A stretch of 15,604 nt of DNA from CAYOOT01 sp964405665 (GTDB lineage: Bacteria > Bdellovibrionota_C > UBA2361 > SZUA-149 > CAZDWZ01). Of this stretch, positions 1-7,877 are shown in pieces; positions within the stretch are counted from its first letter, which is position 1, and each line of letters starts with the position of its first letter. Under the pieces are notes generated by a model. The model was not told the DNA's origin, made no database searches, and was given only the letters and a program-made list of their open reading frames with translations. A program made the position numbers and the translations under genes. The stretch is taken from positions 1-15,604 of the forward strand of contig CAYOOT010000064.1 of assembly GCA_964405665.1 (NCBI GenBank), in the 5' to 3' direction.

Positions 1-7
1 TGATTTA

Positions 8-1669
8 TTATATTTTCTCTATTTTCCAACCCCCCACTCCATCCAGCAGTAAAAGATAATCATGGAATTTTTTAATCGTCGAACGATGTCCCACACTGAC
101 AAATGGGCATTTCATCGATTTTAAAAAGCTATAAAGAATTGTCTCATTTTCTTCATCTAAAGCACTAGTTGCTTCATCTAAAAAAATAAGTTCTGGTTTT
201 GAGATAACTAAACGGGCGAAAGAAAGTCGCTGCTGTTCACCCAGAGATAAAATATTTGTCCAATCAAGTTCTGTCTCTAAACCATGTTCGGCACGTTTAA
301 GCACGTCATCTAAATGCACTGCTGAAATTGCTTCTTCCAGTAGACCTGGTGCAATTTCAGTGTCACTACGATGAGGATATAAAATATTTGCTTTTAAGGA
401 AGCAGTCATCAAATAAGGTTTTTGCGGAAGAAACATCATTTTTTTAAGCTGTGGTCTTTTAATCGCTCCTTCTCCGGAATTCCATAGTCCAGCAATGGTT
501 CTTAAAATTGAACTTTTTCCGGAACCACTTTCTCCCATAATCATTAGCCCTTGGGCCTTAGGTAGTGTGAAAGTAAGTTCTTTGACCAAAACTCTTTCTG
601 ATTTTGGAGGACGCACAGTAAGTCCTGTTAAAACCAGACTTTTACCTTCTTCAACAGAAATTTCTGGATCATCGTCTTCCGATGTATCATCACTATTTAG
701 CGCTTCCCATAATCCAGCAAGACGTTTTACTCCTGCAGTATAAGCACTTAAACGTTCAAACTGAGTAATAATCAAAGACATTGCCGCTAACACTTGAGCA
801 AATGCCCCAACGGCTTGAGTCACTACGCCAAATTCTATTTCTCGGTTAATAAATTTAGGAACAATCACGATTAAAGGAACAACAAGTGCAACATAGTTAT
901 AACCCGATGTGAAGAAAGCAAGGTTTCTATTCCAATTAATCAAATTAAAAGTATTTTTTATTAGATCGCTAAGCTTATGCATCAGATCCAAACGTTCGCG
1001 CGGTTCTCCTCGAAAAAAAGCAATAGATTCGGCGTTATCCCGCACTCGAACCAGTCCATACCGTAAGTTGGCTTCTTTTTGATATTGCAAATAATGGATT
1101 CCGATTAATCGCTTCCCAATAAGAATCGTCAGGCCCGTTCCTATTACCGCATAACCAATCAACACTAAAACTAGAACTCCTGAAATTGAATATAGTACAC
1201 CAATGAAACTAATTAAAGTAACAAATGAATTAAGTATAATTAATCCGAAGGAAAGAGTGGTAGCAGTAAAATTTCTAACATCTTCTGCAATACGCTGATC
1301 GGGGTTGTCTAATTGTTCTTCTCCTCGAAGATTATAATAAGCACGTTTAAAAAAATATTTTTTAATTAAATGGTTGGTCATCCACTCTCGCCACAATAAG
1401 GCAAAACGTTCTTCACAGTAGCGATAAATCACGCCAATAGGAATTGCCGAAGCAATCGTTAGCAAATAAATTAAAAGAGTGGCAATGTAACGTTCATTAT
1501 TGCGATCTGTTATCGCCGTCATCAGATCTCTGTTGGAATAACTCATCCAAACTTGAATAGTGATCACAGAAGCTGAAAGCAATAAAAGCAAGAACAGAAA
1601 AAGCCAGGCTTTTCTTTTTTCAGTAGAACGAAAAAATGGGGCTATTAGTTTTAAAAAAATTTTAATCAT
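8..1669 (-). CDS. SbmA/BacA (YddA)-type ABC transporter, fused permease and ATPase
   Basis: An inner-membrane half transporter (553 aa) that would work as a homodimer. The N-terminal half (about residues 20-310) has several hydrophobic segments and the motif QLDNPDQRI at 119-127, typical of the SbmA_BacA-like/ABCD permease domain. The C-terminal ATPase has Walker A GESGSGKS (379-386), a Q-loop LPQKPYL (414-420), signature LSLGEQQR (474-481), Walker B LIFLDE (494-499) and H-loop His528, so it looks catalytically complete. Family members are annotated as uptake or export systems for peptides, vitamin B12-like or bleomycin-like compounds; the real substrate cannot be read here. It is transcribed divergently from the zinc operon. 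The ATG at 1669 lacks a Shine-Dalgarno sequence, and the stop lies 7 bases from the window edge. Its ATPase is fused to its own membrane domain, so it is unlikely to serve the ZnuB permease nearby. Confidence 0.9.
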   Translation of the reverse strand: MIKIFLKLIAPFFRSTEKRKAWLFLFLLLLLSASVITIQVWMSYSNRDLMTAITDRNNERYIATLLIYLLTIASAIPIGVIYRYCEERFALLWREWMTNHLIKKYFFKRAYYNLRGEEQLDNPDQRIAEDVRNFTATTLSFGLIILNSFVTLISFIGVLYSISGVLVLVLIGYAVIGTGLTILIGKRLIGIHYLQYQKEANLRYGLVRVRDNAESIAFFRGEPRERLDLMHKLSDLIKNTFNLINWNRNLAFFTSGYNYVALVVPLIVIVPKFINREIEFGVVTQAVGAFAQVLAAMSLIITQFERLSAYTAGVKRLAGLWEALNSDDTSEDDDPEISVEEGKSLVLTGLTVRPPKSERVLVKELTFTLPKAQGLMIMGESGSGKSSILRTIAGLWNSGEGAIKRPQLKKMMFLPQKPYLMTASLKANILYPHRSDTEIAPGLLEEAISAVHLDDVLKRAEHGLETELDWTNILSLGEQQRLSFARLVISKPELIFLDEATSALDEENETILYSFLKSMKCPFVSVGHRSTIKKFHDYLLLLDGVGGWKIEKI

Positions 1670-1764
1670 TTTGAGCGGAGGTTATTACTATATAAATTTT
1701 AAGATCTTTTGTTATGTTCTTGATCATAGACAAAAATCACAGAACTAGCTTTTAAATTTTTTAT

Positions 1765-1794
1765 TTGTTAACTACTTAATATTTATCAGATAAT
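1765..1794 (+). promoter_or_regulatory. Candidate sigma70-type promoter of the zinc operon
   Basis: TTGTTA at 1765-1770 (4 of 6 to the -35 consensus) and GATAAT at 1789-1794 (5 of 6 to the -10) are separated by 18 bp. The expected transcription start falls at about 1800-1803, inside the dyad at 1797-1818. This is a match by eye in AT-rich DNA, so it is moderate evidence only. Confidence 0.45.
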
Positions 1795-1796
1795 AG

Positions 1797-1818
1797 CTGG
1801 ACATTGACAAATGTCCAG
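1797..1818. promoter_or_regulatory. Perfect 22-nt dyad, candidate metal-repressor operator
   Basis: The left arm CTGGACATT (1797-1805) and right arm AATGTCCAG (1810-1818) are exact reverse complements around a GACA centre. The element sits just downstream of a candidate -10 and 21 bp before the start codon of the first gene of a zinc-type operon. That is a classic place for a Zur, Fur or MntR-type repressor to block transcription. It does not match the Fur or gammaproteobacterial Zur consensus as I know them, so the regulator is inferred only from context. A short hairpin in the 5' leader is the alternative. There is no T tract after it, so it is not a terminator. Confidence 0.5.
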
Positions 1819-1839
1819 ATAAAATTTACTAAGGCCCTG

Positions 1840-2136
1840 ATGAAAGTTTCTCTAAAAAAATATCTTTGGCTTATTTTCCCGCTGATCTTCTCTTTTATCA
1901 GTTTCATTTCTTTTTATCATCATCAGATCGAAGCTGCTGATAGTCACCACGATCATGGAAGTTGTAACCTCTGTATGTTTACAGAAGGATTTTCTAGAGT
2001 TACTCTTCCGGACAATAGCAATGCTATTTCTCTAATTCTTGTTTTAGCCTTAATTCTCAGCACTTTTTTCTATATCCATCCTTACTCTCAGCCAACTTTT
2101 GGCCTAAACAAATCCCGTTCCCCGCCTTTAAACTAA
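1840..2136 (+). CDS. Small membrane protein with His cluster and CxxC, DUF2946-like
   Basis: 98 aa from the ATG at 1840, which I prefer over an in-frame TTG at 1804. The TTG would lie inside the 1797-1818 dyad, whereas AAGG (1831-1834) precedes the ATG. The protein has a hydrophobic segment at about 9-25, then an external loop with His27-His28, the cluster HHDHG (36-40) and CNLC (Cys42, Cys45). A second hydrophobic segment follows at about 62-78, with a short tail ending SRSPPL. This layout (signal anchor, His-rich stretch, CxxC, helix, RxPP-like tail) resembles DUF2946-type proteins found beside metal-related outer-membrane genes. The role is unproven; the ligand set suggests periplasmic binding of zinc or copper. 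It is the first gene of the operon, 56 bp before the outer-membrane gene. Confidence 0.7.
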   Translation: MKVSLKKYLWLIFPLIFSFISFISFYHHQIEAADSHHDHGSCNLCMFTEGFSRVTLPDNSNAISLILVLALILSTFFYIHPYSQPTFGLNKSRSPPLN

Positions 2137-2192
2137 GCTTACTCTCTCAACTTTTTTGCTAAGTATTAATTTTTATTTTTAGGTATACCTTT

Positions 2193-3449
2193 ATGAAAAA
2201 GATAATTTCCTTATCTATTGGACTACTGTTTTTCTCTAGTTTTAATTCTTTAGCACACGCAGATGATGCTACAGAATTACAAAAATTAAAAACCGAATTA
2301 AAATCATTAGGCGATTCTGTTAGCAAGCTAAATGCTTTAATCGAGAAACAACAGAAAACTATTGATCAATTAGAAAGCAAAGCGCAAGTTTCTAGCACTC
2401 CACAAATTACACCTACCACTAGTAATAAAGCCATTTCCACATTTGTTCCGGAAATCGGAGTTGTCGCTGACGGCGTAGCATCATTTACTGAAAGCTCCGA
2501 AGATGAAGAAGGAAATGACAGATTAAGTATTCGAGAGCTGGAAGTGGTTTTTGGGCATGATGTTGATCCCTATTCTCGTCTTGATGCCACAGTTTCTTTT
2601 TCCGAATTAGAAGATGCTGCTTTGGAAGAAGCTTATTTGTCACATTGGGGCCTGCCTCTTGGTTTTAAAGTAAAACTTGGTCGATTTTTCCCGAGAGTAG
2701 GAATTGCTTCATCGATGCACCGTGATTCTTTGGATACCGTTGATGAACCTTTTGTAGTTCAGCAGCTTTTTGGAGAGGAAGCCTATAGCAGAAGCGGATT
2801 GGAACTATCTAATTTTTTACCAATTTTTGCTGATGGTCTTACTCAGGAAGCTGCTTTCGGAGTTTTAGAAGGTGGTGTGGGAGATGGCGGAACTCTTTTT
2901 GGAGATTCTGAGCGCAGCCCGACAATTTACGCCAGATTAAAAAATTCTGTAGATATTTCTGAAAGTACTCTGCTTAATCTGGGAACAACGTTTCTTGCCG
3001 GTTCCAGCGATAAAGATTCTTCTTTTGAAACCAAGGTCTTAGGAATTGATTTATTATTGGATCATCACTTCAATCCGATTAATAAAATAAAATCCCAAAC
3101 GGAAATCTATTTACAAGATAGAGATACAGGATTCTTGGGAACTGCAGAAGAAATGAGTTCTCCAGAATTTAGAGATCATCCTCTGGGAATGTATTCCCTC
3201 CTTGATTACCGACTCTCTCAGAGTTGGGGAATTGGTTTTAGATTTGATTATGTTGAACCAATTAATATCACAGAGGAACTCAAAAGAAACAATGAAACAG
3301 CATACAGTGTTTACGTAAGTTTTTATCAAAGTGAGTTTGCCCGTTTTCGCGCTCAATACCAACATGCCAGGTTAGTTGACGGAGATGATGATCGTTTTCT
3401 CTTGCAAATGACCGCCGCAATTGGAACTCATAAACATAATATTCAATAA
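2193..3449 (+). CDS. Outer-membrane beta-barrel protein of the zinc-regulated receptor family
   Basis: 418 aa, exported. The signal peptide ends near AHA (21-23). A heptad-like coiled coil follows at about 25-65 (ELQKLKTELKSLGDSVSKL and onward), then a polar linker and a long alternating, Gly/aromatic-rich region consistent with a beta barrel. Segments such as LSIRELEVVFGHDVDPYSRL, ALEEAYLSHWGLPLGFKVKL and FVVQQLFGEEAYSRSGLEL match the pattern I know from proteins annotated 'zinc-regulated TonB-dependent outer membrane receptor'. I see no TonB plug, so a coiled-coil porin-like channel is the safer reading. It probably brings metal, or a metal complex, across the outer membrane for the binding protein encoded 15 bp downstream. 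The ribosome site is weak: AGG lies in a self-complementary AGGTATACCT at 2181-2190. Confidence 0.78.
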   Translation: MKKIISLSIGLLFFSSFNSLAHADDATELQKLKTELKSLGDSVSKLNALIEKQQKTIDQLESKAQVSSTPQITPTTSNKAISTFVPEIGVVADGVASFTESSEDEEGNDRLSIRELEVVFGHDVDPYSRLDATVSFSELEDAALEEAYLSHWGLPLGFKVKLGRFFPRVGIASSMHRDSLDTVDEPFVVQQLFGEEAYSRSGLELSNFLPIFADGLTQEAAFGVLEGGVGDGGTLFGDSERSPTIYARLKNSVDISESTLLNLGTTFLAGSSDKDSSFETKVLGIDLLLDHHFNPINKIKSQTEIYLQDRDTGFLGTAEEMSSPEFRDHPLGMYSLLDYRLSQSWGIGFRFDYVEPINITEELKRNNETAYSVYVSFYQSEFARFRAQYQHARLVDGDDDRFLLQMTAAIGTHKHNIQ

Positions 3450-3451
3450 GT

Positions 3452-3457
3452 AAGGAG
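3452..3457 (+). promoter_or_regulatory. Strong ribosome binding site of the ZnuA-like gene
   Basis: AAGGAG lies 7 bases before the ATG at 3465, in the 15-bp gap after the outer-membrane gene. It is the best ribosome site in the operon, which fits a need for an abundant periplasmic binding protein. Confidence 0.7.
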
Positions 3458-3464
3458 AACTAAA

Positions 3465-4361
3465 ATGAAAATAAAACTATTATTTCTTACATTAATGCTT
3501 CTTTCTAATACAGCATCGGCACAATTAAAGGTAGTAACCACATTGTCGTCTTATGCCGATATTGTTAAAAATATCGGAGCTGATTTAGTAGAGGTCAAAT
3601 ATGTTGCTTCACCAAAATTCAATCCCCACTTTATTGAACCCAGACCCAGTGACATTTTAAAAGTAAAAAATGCCGATCTTTTTATTCACTCAGGGCTTGA
3701 TTTAGAGGCTTGGAGAGGACCATTGGTTGATGCCGCTGCCAATGCTGATATTAGAACCGGTGGTTCCAAGGAATTAGATTTATCATTAGGAATTTCTCTG
3801 TTGGAAGTTCCGGATAAACCAATTAGTCGAGCCGAAGGTGATATTCATATTTTTGGCAACCCTCATTATTGGACCGATCCCAGAAATGGATTAATTATTG
3901 CCAAAGAAATTGCCGCAAAATTAATCCTTGTCGATCCCAAAAATCAGTCTGTATATCATGCCAATTTGGATTCCTTTGTAAATAAATTACAAGAGAGAAT
4001 AAATTACTGGCAAGATGCGCTTAGCCCCTATCAAGGCAAAGAACTAATCGGCTATCACAATGAATGGATTTATTTAATCAAATTTGCTGGTTTAAAAATG
4101 GATAAGTATTTGGAACCAAAAGCCGGTATCCCACCGACTGCCAAGCAAATTACTTTTATTAGTGATTACAGCAAGGCGAATAATATCAAAGGAATTGTGC
4201 AAGCAACTTTTTATCCTAAAGATGCAGCTGAAGAAATTGGCAGCAAAACTGGAGCTAAAGTAATAATGCTTTGTCAAAATGTGGAAGAACTTAAAGAGGT
4301 CGACAGCTACATTAAGATGATTGATTATAACTTAAGTCAAATTCTGGGAGCTTTAAAATAA
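3465..4361 (+). CDS. znuA: ZnuA-like periplasmic metal-binding protein of an ABC importer
   Basis: 298 aa. The signal peptide is probably cleaved after ASA (17-19). The mature protein is a cluster A-I (TroA/ZnuA) binding protein. Three His ligands can be placed: His55 in NPHFIEPRPSD, His134 in GNPHYWTDPRN and His198 in GYHNEWIYL. Three His favours zinc over manganese, where a Glu replaces the third. EPKAGIPPTAKQI (217-229) and TGAKVIML (262-269) are also family blocks. The His-rich loop of enterobacterial ZnuA is missing. The usual C-terminal ligand Asp is not apparent; the segment reads LCQNVEELKEVDSY, with Cys270 near the expected place. It delivers metal to the permease encoded next, whose ATG overlaps this stop by one base. 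Zinc is inferred; manganese is less likely. Confidence 0.88.
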   Translation: MKIKLLFLTLMLLSNTASAQLKVVTTLSSYADIVKNIGADLVEVKYVASPKFNPHFIEPRPSDILKVKNADLFIHSGLDLEAWRGPLVDAAANADIRTGGSKELDLSLGISLLEVPDKPISRAEGDIHIFGNPHYWTDPRNGLIIAKEIAAKLILVDPKNQSVYHANLDSFVNKLQERINYWQDALSPYQGKELIGYHNEWIYLIKFAGLKMDKYLEPKAGIPPTAKQITFISDYSKANNIKGIVQATFYPKDAAEEIGSKTGAKVIMLCQNVEELKEVDSYIKMIDYNLSQILGALK

Positions 4362-5188
4362 TGCTTGAATTTTTTGATTTAATGACAAAACCTTTTTTGG
4401 TTTGTCTGATTCTTACTGGGATTCATGCTTACTTGGGATTCCATGTAATTGAGCGCGGGGTTATTTTTGTCGATCTCGCGCTTGCACAAATTGCTGCTTT
4501 TGGTGCGACGGTAGGATTTTTACTGGGCTATGGATTGCATTCTACTCAATGTTATTTTATCTCACTTTTTTTTACTTTAATCGGTGCTTTACTTTTTACT
4601 TTGAGCCGACACCAAAAGCAGCTTTTCCCGCAAGAAGCTTTGATTGGAGTCTTTTATGCAATTGCAGCGGCAGCTTGTATCTTAGTTCTCAATTACGCTC
4701 CCGATGGCGGAGAAGAACTAAAATCTCTAATGGTCGGGCATCTTTTGTTTGTAAGTTGGCCAGAGATCATTAAAATATTGATACTTTATTCCATTCTCGG
4801 AATATTGCACTTCTTGATTAGAAAACAGCTTTTTTTAGTTTCTACAAATCCCCATCTTGCTTTTCAGAAAAAAATGAAAATTTGGATCTGGGATCTTTTA
4901 TTTTATGGTTCTTTTGCTTTAGTTGTGACCAGTTCCACAGAAATTGCCGGAGTGCTTTTAGTTTTTTCTTATTTGATAGTGCCTTCCATTTGCGGAATAT
5001 TATTGGCTAATAGTTTTAAAAATAGATTATTAGTTGGTTGGTTTTGTGGATTAGCAACGAGCATTATTGGAATCATTGCTTCTTACCAGGTGGATCTCCC
5101 CACAGGAGCAACTATTGTTTGTTCTTTTGGGCTTAGTTTGATTTTTTGTTATTTGTTAAAAATGCTCTTTAAAGTAACTACTTCCTAG
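4361..5188 (+). CDS. znuB: ZnuB-like ABC-3 family metal permease
   Basis: 275 aa, almost wholly hydrophobic with about eight predicted membrane helices, the usual size for the ABC-3 (ZnuB/TroC) family. Family features include GFHVIERGVIFVDLALAQIA near residues 26-45, GVFYAIAAAACILV in the middle, and STEIAGVLLVFSYLIVPS toward the end, the region that contacts the ATPase. It forms the inner-membrane channel for metal handed over by the ZnuA-like protein. The start codon overlaps the preceding stop (TAATG), so translation is probably coupled. No znuC ATPase gene follows: the 3' end runs 11 bp into the convergent gene on the other strand. The transporter must borrow an ATPase encoded elsewhere. 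Confidence 0.88.
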   Translation: MLEFFDLMTKPFLVCLILTGIHAYLGFHVIERGVIFVDLALAQIAAFGATVGFLLGYGLHSTQCYFISLFFTLIGALLFTLSRHQKQLFPQEALIGVFYAIAAAACILVLNYAPDGGEELKSLMVGHLLFVSWPEIIKILILYSILGILHFLIRKQLFLVSTNPHLAFQKKMKIWIWDLLFYGSFALVVTSSTEIAGVLLVFSYLIVPSICGILLANSFKNRLLVGWFCGLATSIIGIIASYQVDLPTGATIVCSFGLSLIFCYLLKMLFKVTTS

Positions 5189-7877
5189 CGCTTAAAAATA
5201 CTTCGATACTTTGTCGATTAGGATCAGTTGTTATAATAATTATATTTCCGCTAAAATTTCCTTTTTCTTTTTTCTTTGGCTTAAAAGAAATTGAGAATTT
5301 TTTTGATTTTCCTGCTTTAATAGTAAGTGGAAATTTTTGAGATTCTGCTTTAAATACATTACTGCCAAAAAGTTTCATGCTCTTAATAATTAGAGAGCTT
5401 CTGCTACGATTAATAATTTCTATATTTTTGCTGCCTTCTTTTGTATTGAAATTTAGGCTTTCTACAGAAGATATCAAATTTGGTGAAAGTAAAGGTATCG
5501 GCGCTGGTGGTGGCGTTGGTTCAACTGTAGGCAAAGTTGTGGTTGTTGTGGAGGTTGTTGTAATAGTAGTTGTTGTTGTGCTGGTGGTCGTAGTTGTTGG
5601 CACAGCTTTTCCACTTTGTGTAATTATTAAATCGTTTCCCTGAACAGTAATTTTTCCAGAACGAGAAAGAAAACTTGTATTTTCACTAAGTAAATATTCA
5701 ATATATCCTGCACCAGAAGCTGAACTGCCAGAAACAATATTAATCCAATCTGCATTACTATATGCTGTTCTAGTGCAGCTGGAATCATTTGCAGAAATAC
5801 CTAAAGACCAGGTTTGAGAATTGTAATCAAAAGAATTAGAATAAGTCGATAGATTAAATCCACAAACATTGACAACTATTTCACTGGAGCTTCCGCTAAA
5901 ACCATTTGTATTAGTAGCTATTGCTTGTAAGGAATATCTTGTTCCTGGAATTAATGTTACACCGCTTAAAGAACCGACAAATGGAGCGCTATAATCTGTA
6001 TTTAAGTCGATATAACTAGCTGCTCCTTCTTCTTTATAACGAAATAGTACTGAGGCAATTCCCGCTCCAGCATCTGTTACGGAAGCTGCGATCAAATTAC
6101 CTGCAGCTGGAAGATAACTGCTTGCTGTCGGCGAAGTAATCGTAATACTCGGAGCCTGATAATCGACTCTAAAAATGGGTGATTCAATAACGAAAGACTC
6201 TGCACCATGAAATGCCGTAAGTCTAAGTTTAATATCTTGGCCTGCTCTTCCGGCAAGTAAACTCTGAGCATTTAGCCAACTAAGAGTTTTATCATTTCCG
6301 CTAGTGATTCTTCCACCAAAATATCCCAGTTGATAATCATCTCCAGAAAGAGAAGAGGGGTTGATCTGTTGGTAGGCTGAGCCATCCCAATACTCCACCT
6401 TAAGCCAAACTGCAGAGATAGAAGTAGTGCTATCAAAGGAGAAATCAATTTGATTGCCATTTTGTGCAGCTACAAAGTTACTTAGGGCAACAGGAGTTGC
6501 TGTTGTTTCAGCTTGCAGAGTATTGCCAGAAGATCCTAAATTAATTCTTCCACCATTTGGCGCAGGTTCATTAGTATAAGTGTCGCTGGGTTTTCCTTGA
6601 TCAATACAAAAAGAATCACTGGCTAGAGTAAAGTCTCCATTATCAGGATCTATAAAATGTGGATCAATAGTAAAATTTCCCTCGGCCCAAGACCACTGAT
6701 TATAATTATTCCAATCACCCGGGATTTCGGAATTATAAGAATATGCCGGAGCAAGTCCTGTATTTAAAATTTTACCCCCAAAGAAATCATTATAGCGCAT
6801 ACTTGCTGGCACCATCGAAGTTCCTCCCCCACCCCCCTCACTCCCACTAATAAAAAGACCTTTATAATTATTATTATAAAAAATATTATTTTCAATAGTA
6901 GGACTCCCTGAAGGATAGATCAGTTGAATTCCTCGCTCATTATTGGCAATGGTATTATTGTAATAATTGCTTGTTCTGGGATTATAATGATAAATACCCC
7001 AGATATAATTAGAATAAACTAGATTATGGTGCATCAGAACCGGATTTCCTGAGGTGGGAGATCCCGACATCCTAATACCGATCCAACTATTATCATGAAT
7101 TTTATTTTTAGAAATATCTACTTGTGCCGAAGTTCCCGAAAAGAGATCAAAGGATATTCCTGTTTTAGTTCCATATATTTCATTTCTGGTAATAGAATAA
7201 ATATCATGATTTCCGCTCGCCATTATTCGAATACCTGAATTATATGGTCCAGGAGCATCGTAAATAATATTATCGGCAATTGTAACTGTACTGATATACG
7301 GATCGGGAGAGTTTAAAGAAATATCAATCTCTCCATAAATGTAAGATCCTGAAGGACCACTGCCATGAATGATATTGTTACTAAAGTTAAAAGTTGCTGA
7401 GATATGTTGATTATAATCTGGATAATATGGGAAAACTAAAATTGCTGAACCGTCATTATGATAGATATGGCAATTAGTAACACTTAAATTCGCGGAGCTA
7501 GATGCAAAATATATTGCTATCCCTGATTGATTTGTAATTGTAAATTTATCGATGCTGACACTTCCTGAAAAAAATGGGCTAATTTGAAAAGCTGTGTCAT
7601 CAAGAATTGTTTCTCCACTTCTGCTGGTAAATGTATCATTATACCCGCCTTGAAAAGTAATAATCATGTTTGTATTGGAAAGATTAACAGTATTCTGATA
7701 ACCCGTATAAGTTCCTGCCGCCACACGAATTGTATCGCCACTTACTGCGGCAGTAATGGCTGAATTAATATTTGTATAAGTACAAGTTGAGCAGACGTCC
7801 CGATTTGCAGCAGAGGCAAAACCCACTCCTCCAAAAAAAAGCCCCAAAGCTATGATCAGTTTAATAATAGTTTTCAT
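5178..7877 (-). CDS. Large secreted mosaic protein: beta-helix, Ig-like, BACON-like, Thr linker, ASH-like domain
   Basis: 899 aa from the ATG at 7877; a TTG just before it is less likely. The Sec signal ends near ASA (21-23). Residues about 25-440 are a right-handed parallel beta-helix of the pectin-lyase-like kind, with repeated short strands such as NNTIANNERGIQL and NNIFYNNNYKGLFI and the closing motif NGGRINLGSSGNT. Ig/fibronectin-like segments follow (about 460-670). A BACON-like domain (about 672-758) has CGFNLS, DWINI and ITQSGK. Then comes an almost pure Thr/Ser linker ending in a Pro-rich stretch (about 759-798) and a C-terminal ASH/HYDIN-like domain with FKPKKKEKGNFSG. It is likely exported or surface-attached and may bind polysaccharide; I see no catalytic residues that prove lyase activity. 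No clear anchor or sorting signal is visible. Confidence 0.82.
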   Translation of the reverse strand: MKTIIKLIIALGLFFGGVGFASAANRDVCSTCTYTNINSAITAAVSGDTIRVAAGTYTGYQNTVNLSNTNMIITFQGGYNDTFTSRSGETILDDTAFQISPFFSGSVSIDKFTITNQSGIAIYFASSSANLSVTNCHIYHNDGSAILVFPYYPDYNQHISATFNFSNNIIHGSGPSGSYIYGEIDISLNSPDPYISTVTIADNIIYDAPGPYNSGIRIMASGNHDIYSITRNEIYGTKTGISFDLFSGTSAQVDISKNKIHDNSWIGIRMSGSPTSGNPVLMHHNLVYSNYIWGIYHYNPRTSNYYNNTIANNERGIQLIYPSGSPTIENNIFYNNNYKGLFISGSEGGGGGTSMVPASMRYNDFFGGKILNTGLAPAYSYNSEIPGDWNNYNQWSWAEGNFTIDPHFIDPDNGDFTLASDSFCIDQGKPSDTYTNEPAPNGGRINLGSSGNTLQAETTATPVALSNFVAAQNGNQIDFSFDSTTSISAVWLKVEYWDGSAYQQINPSSLSGDDYQLGYFGGRITSGNDKTLSWLNAQSLLAGRAGQDIKLRLTAFHGAESFVIESPIFRVDYQAPSITITSPTASSYLPAAGNLIAASVTDAGAGIASVLFRYKEEGAASYIDLNTDYSAPFVGSLSGVTLIPGTRYSLQAIATNTNGFSGSSSEIVVNVCGFNLSTYSNSFDYNSQTWSLGISANDSSCTRTAYSNADWINIVSGSSASGAGYIEYLLSENTSFLSRSGKITVQGNDLIITQSGKAVPTTTTTSTTTTTITTTSTTTTTLPTVEPTPPPAPIPLLSPNLISSVESLNFNTKEGSKNIEIINRSRSSLIIKSMKLFGSNVFKAESQKFPLTIKAGKSKKFSISFKPKKKEKGNFSGNIIIITTDPNRQSIEVFLSARK
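5535..5601 (-). repeat. Low-complexity ACA/ACT tract encoding the Thr-rich linker
   Basis: On the minus strand this stretch is nearly all ACN codons with a few Ser and Ile, giving a Thr linker of about 20 residues between the BACON-like and ASH-like domains. Imperfect triplet repeats like this can change length by slippage without breaking the frame. Such linkers in secreted proteins are often glycosylated, which cannot be judged here. Confidence 0.75.

Noticed and set aside
1804..1839. In-frame TTG start extending the small His/Cys protein by 12 codons
   Set aside because: The TTG is inside the dyad and has no ribosome site, while the ATG at 1840 starts a normal signal-anchor sequence.
3465..5188. 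A hidden or frameshifted ZnuC ATPase in or around the binding protein and permease genes
   Set aside because: Both genes are intact and overlap. I see no Walker A, signature or Walker B motif in other frames or nearby on this strand.
5377..5643. An 88-codon plus-strand frame rich in Val
   Set aside because: It is the antisense shadow of the Thr-rich linker of the mosaic protein; the Val run mirrors the ACA/ACT repeats.
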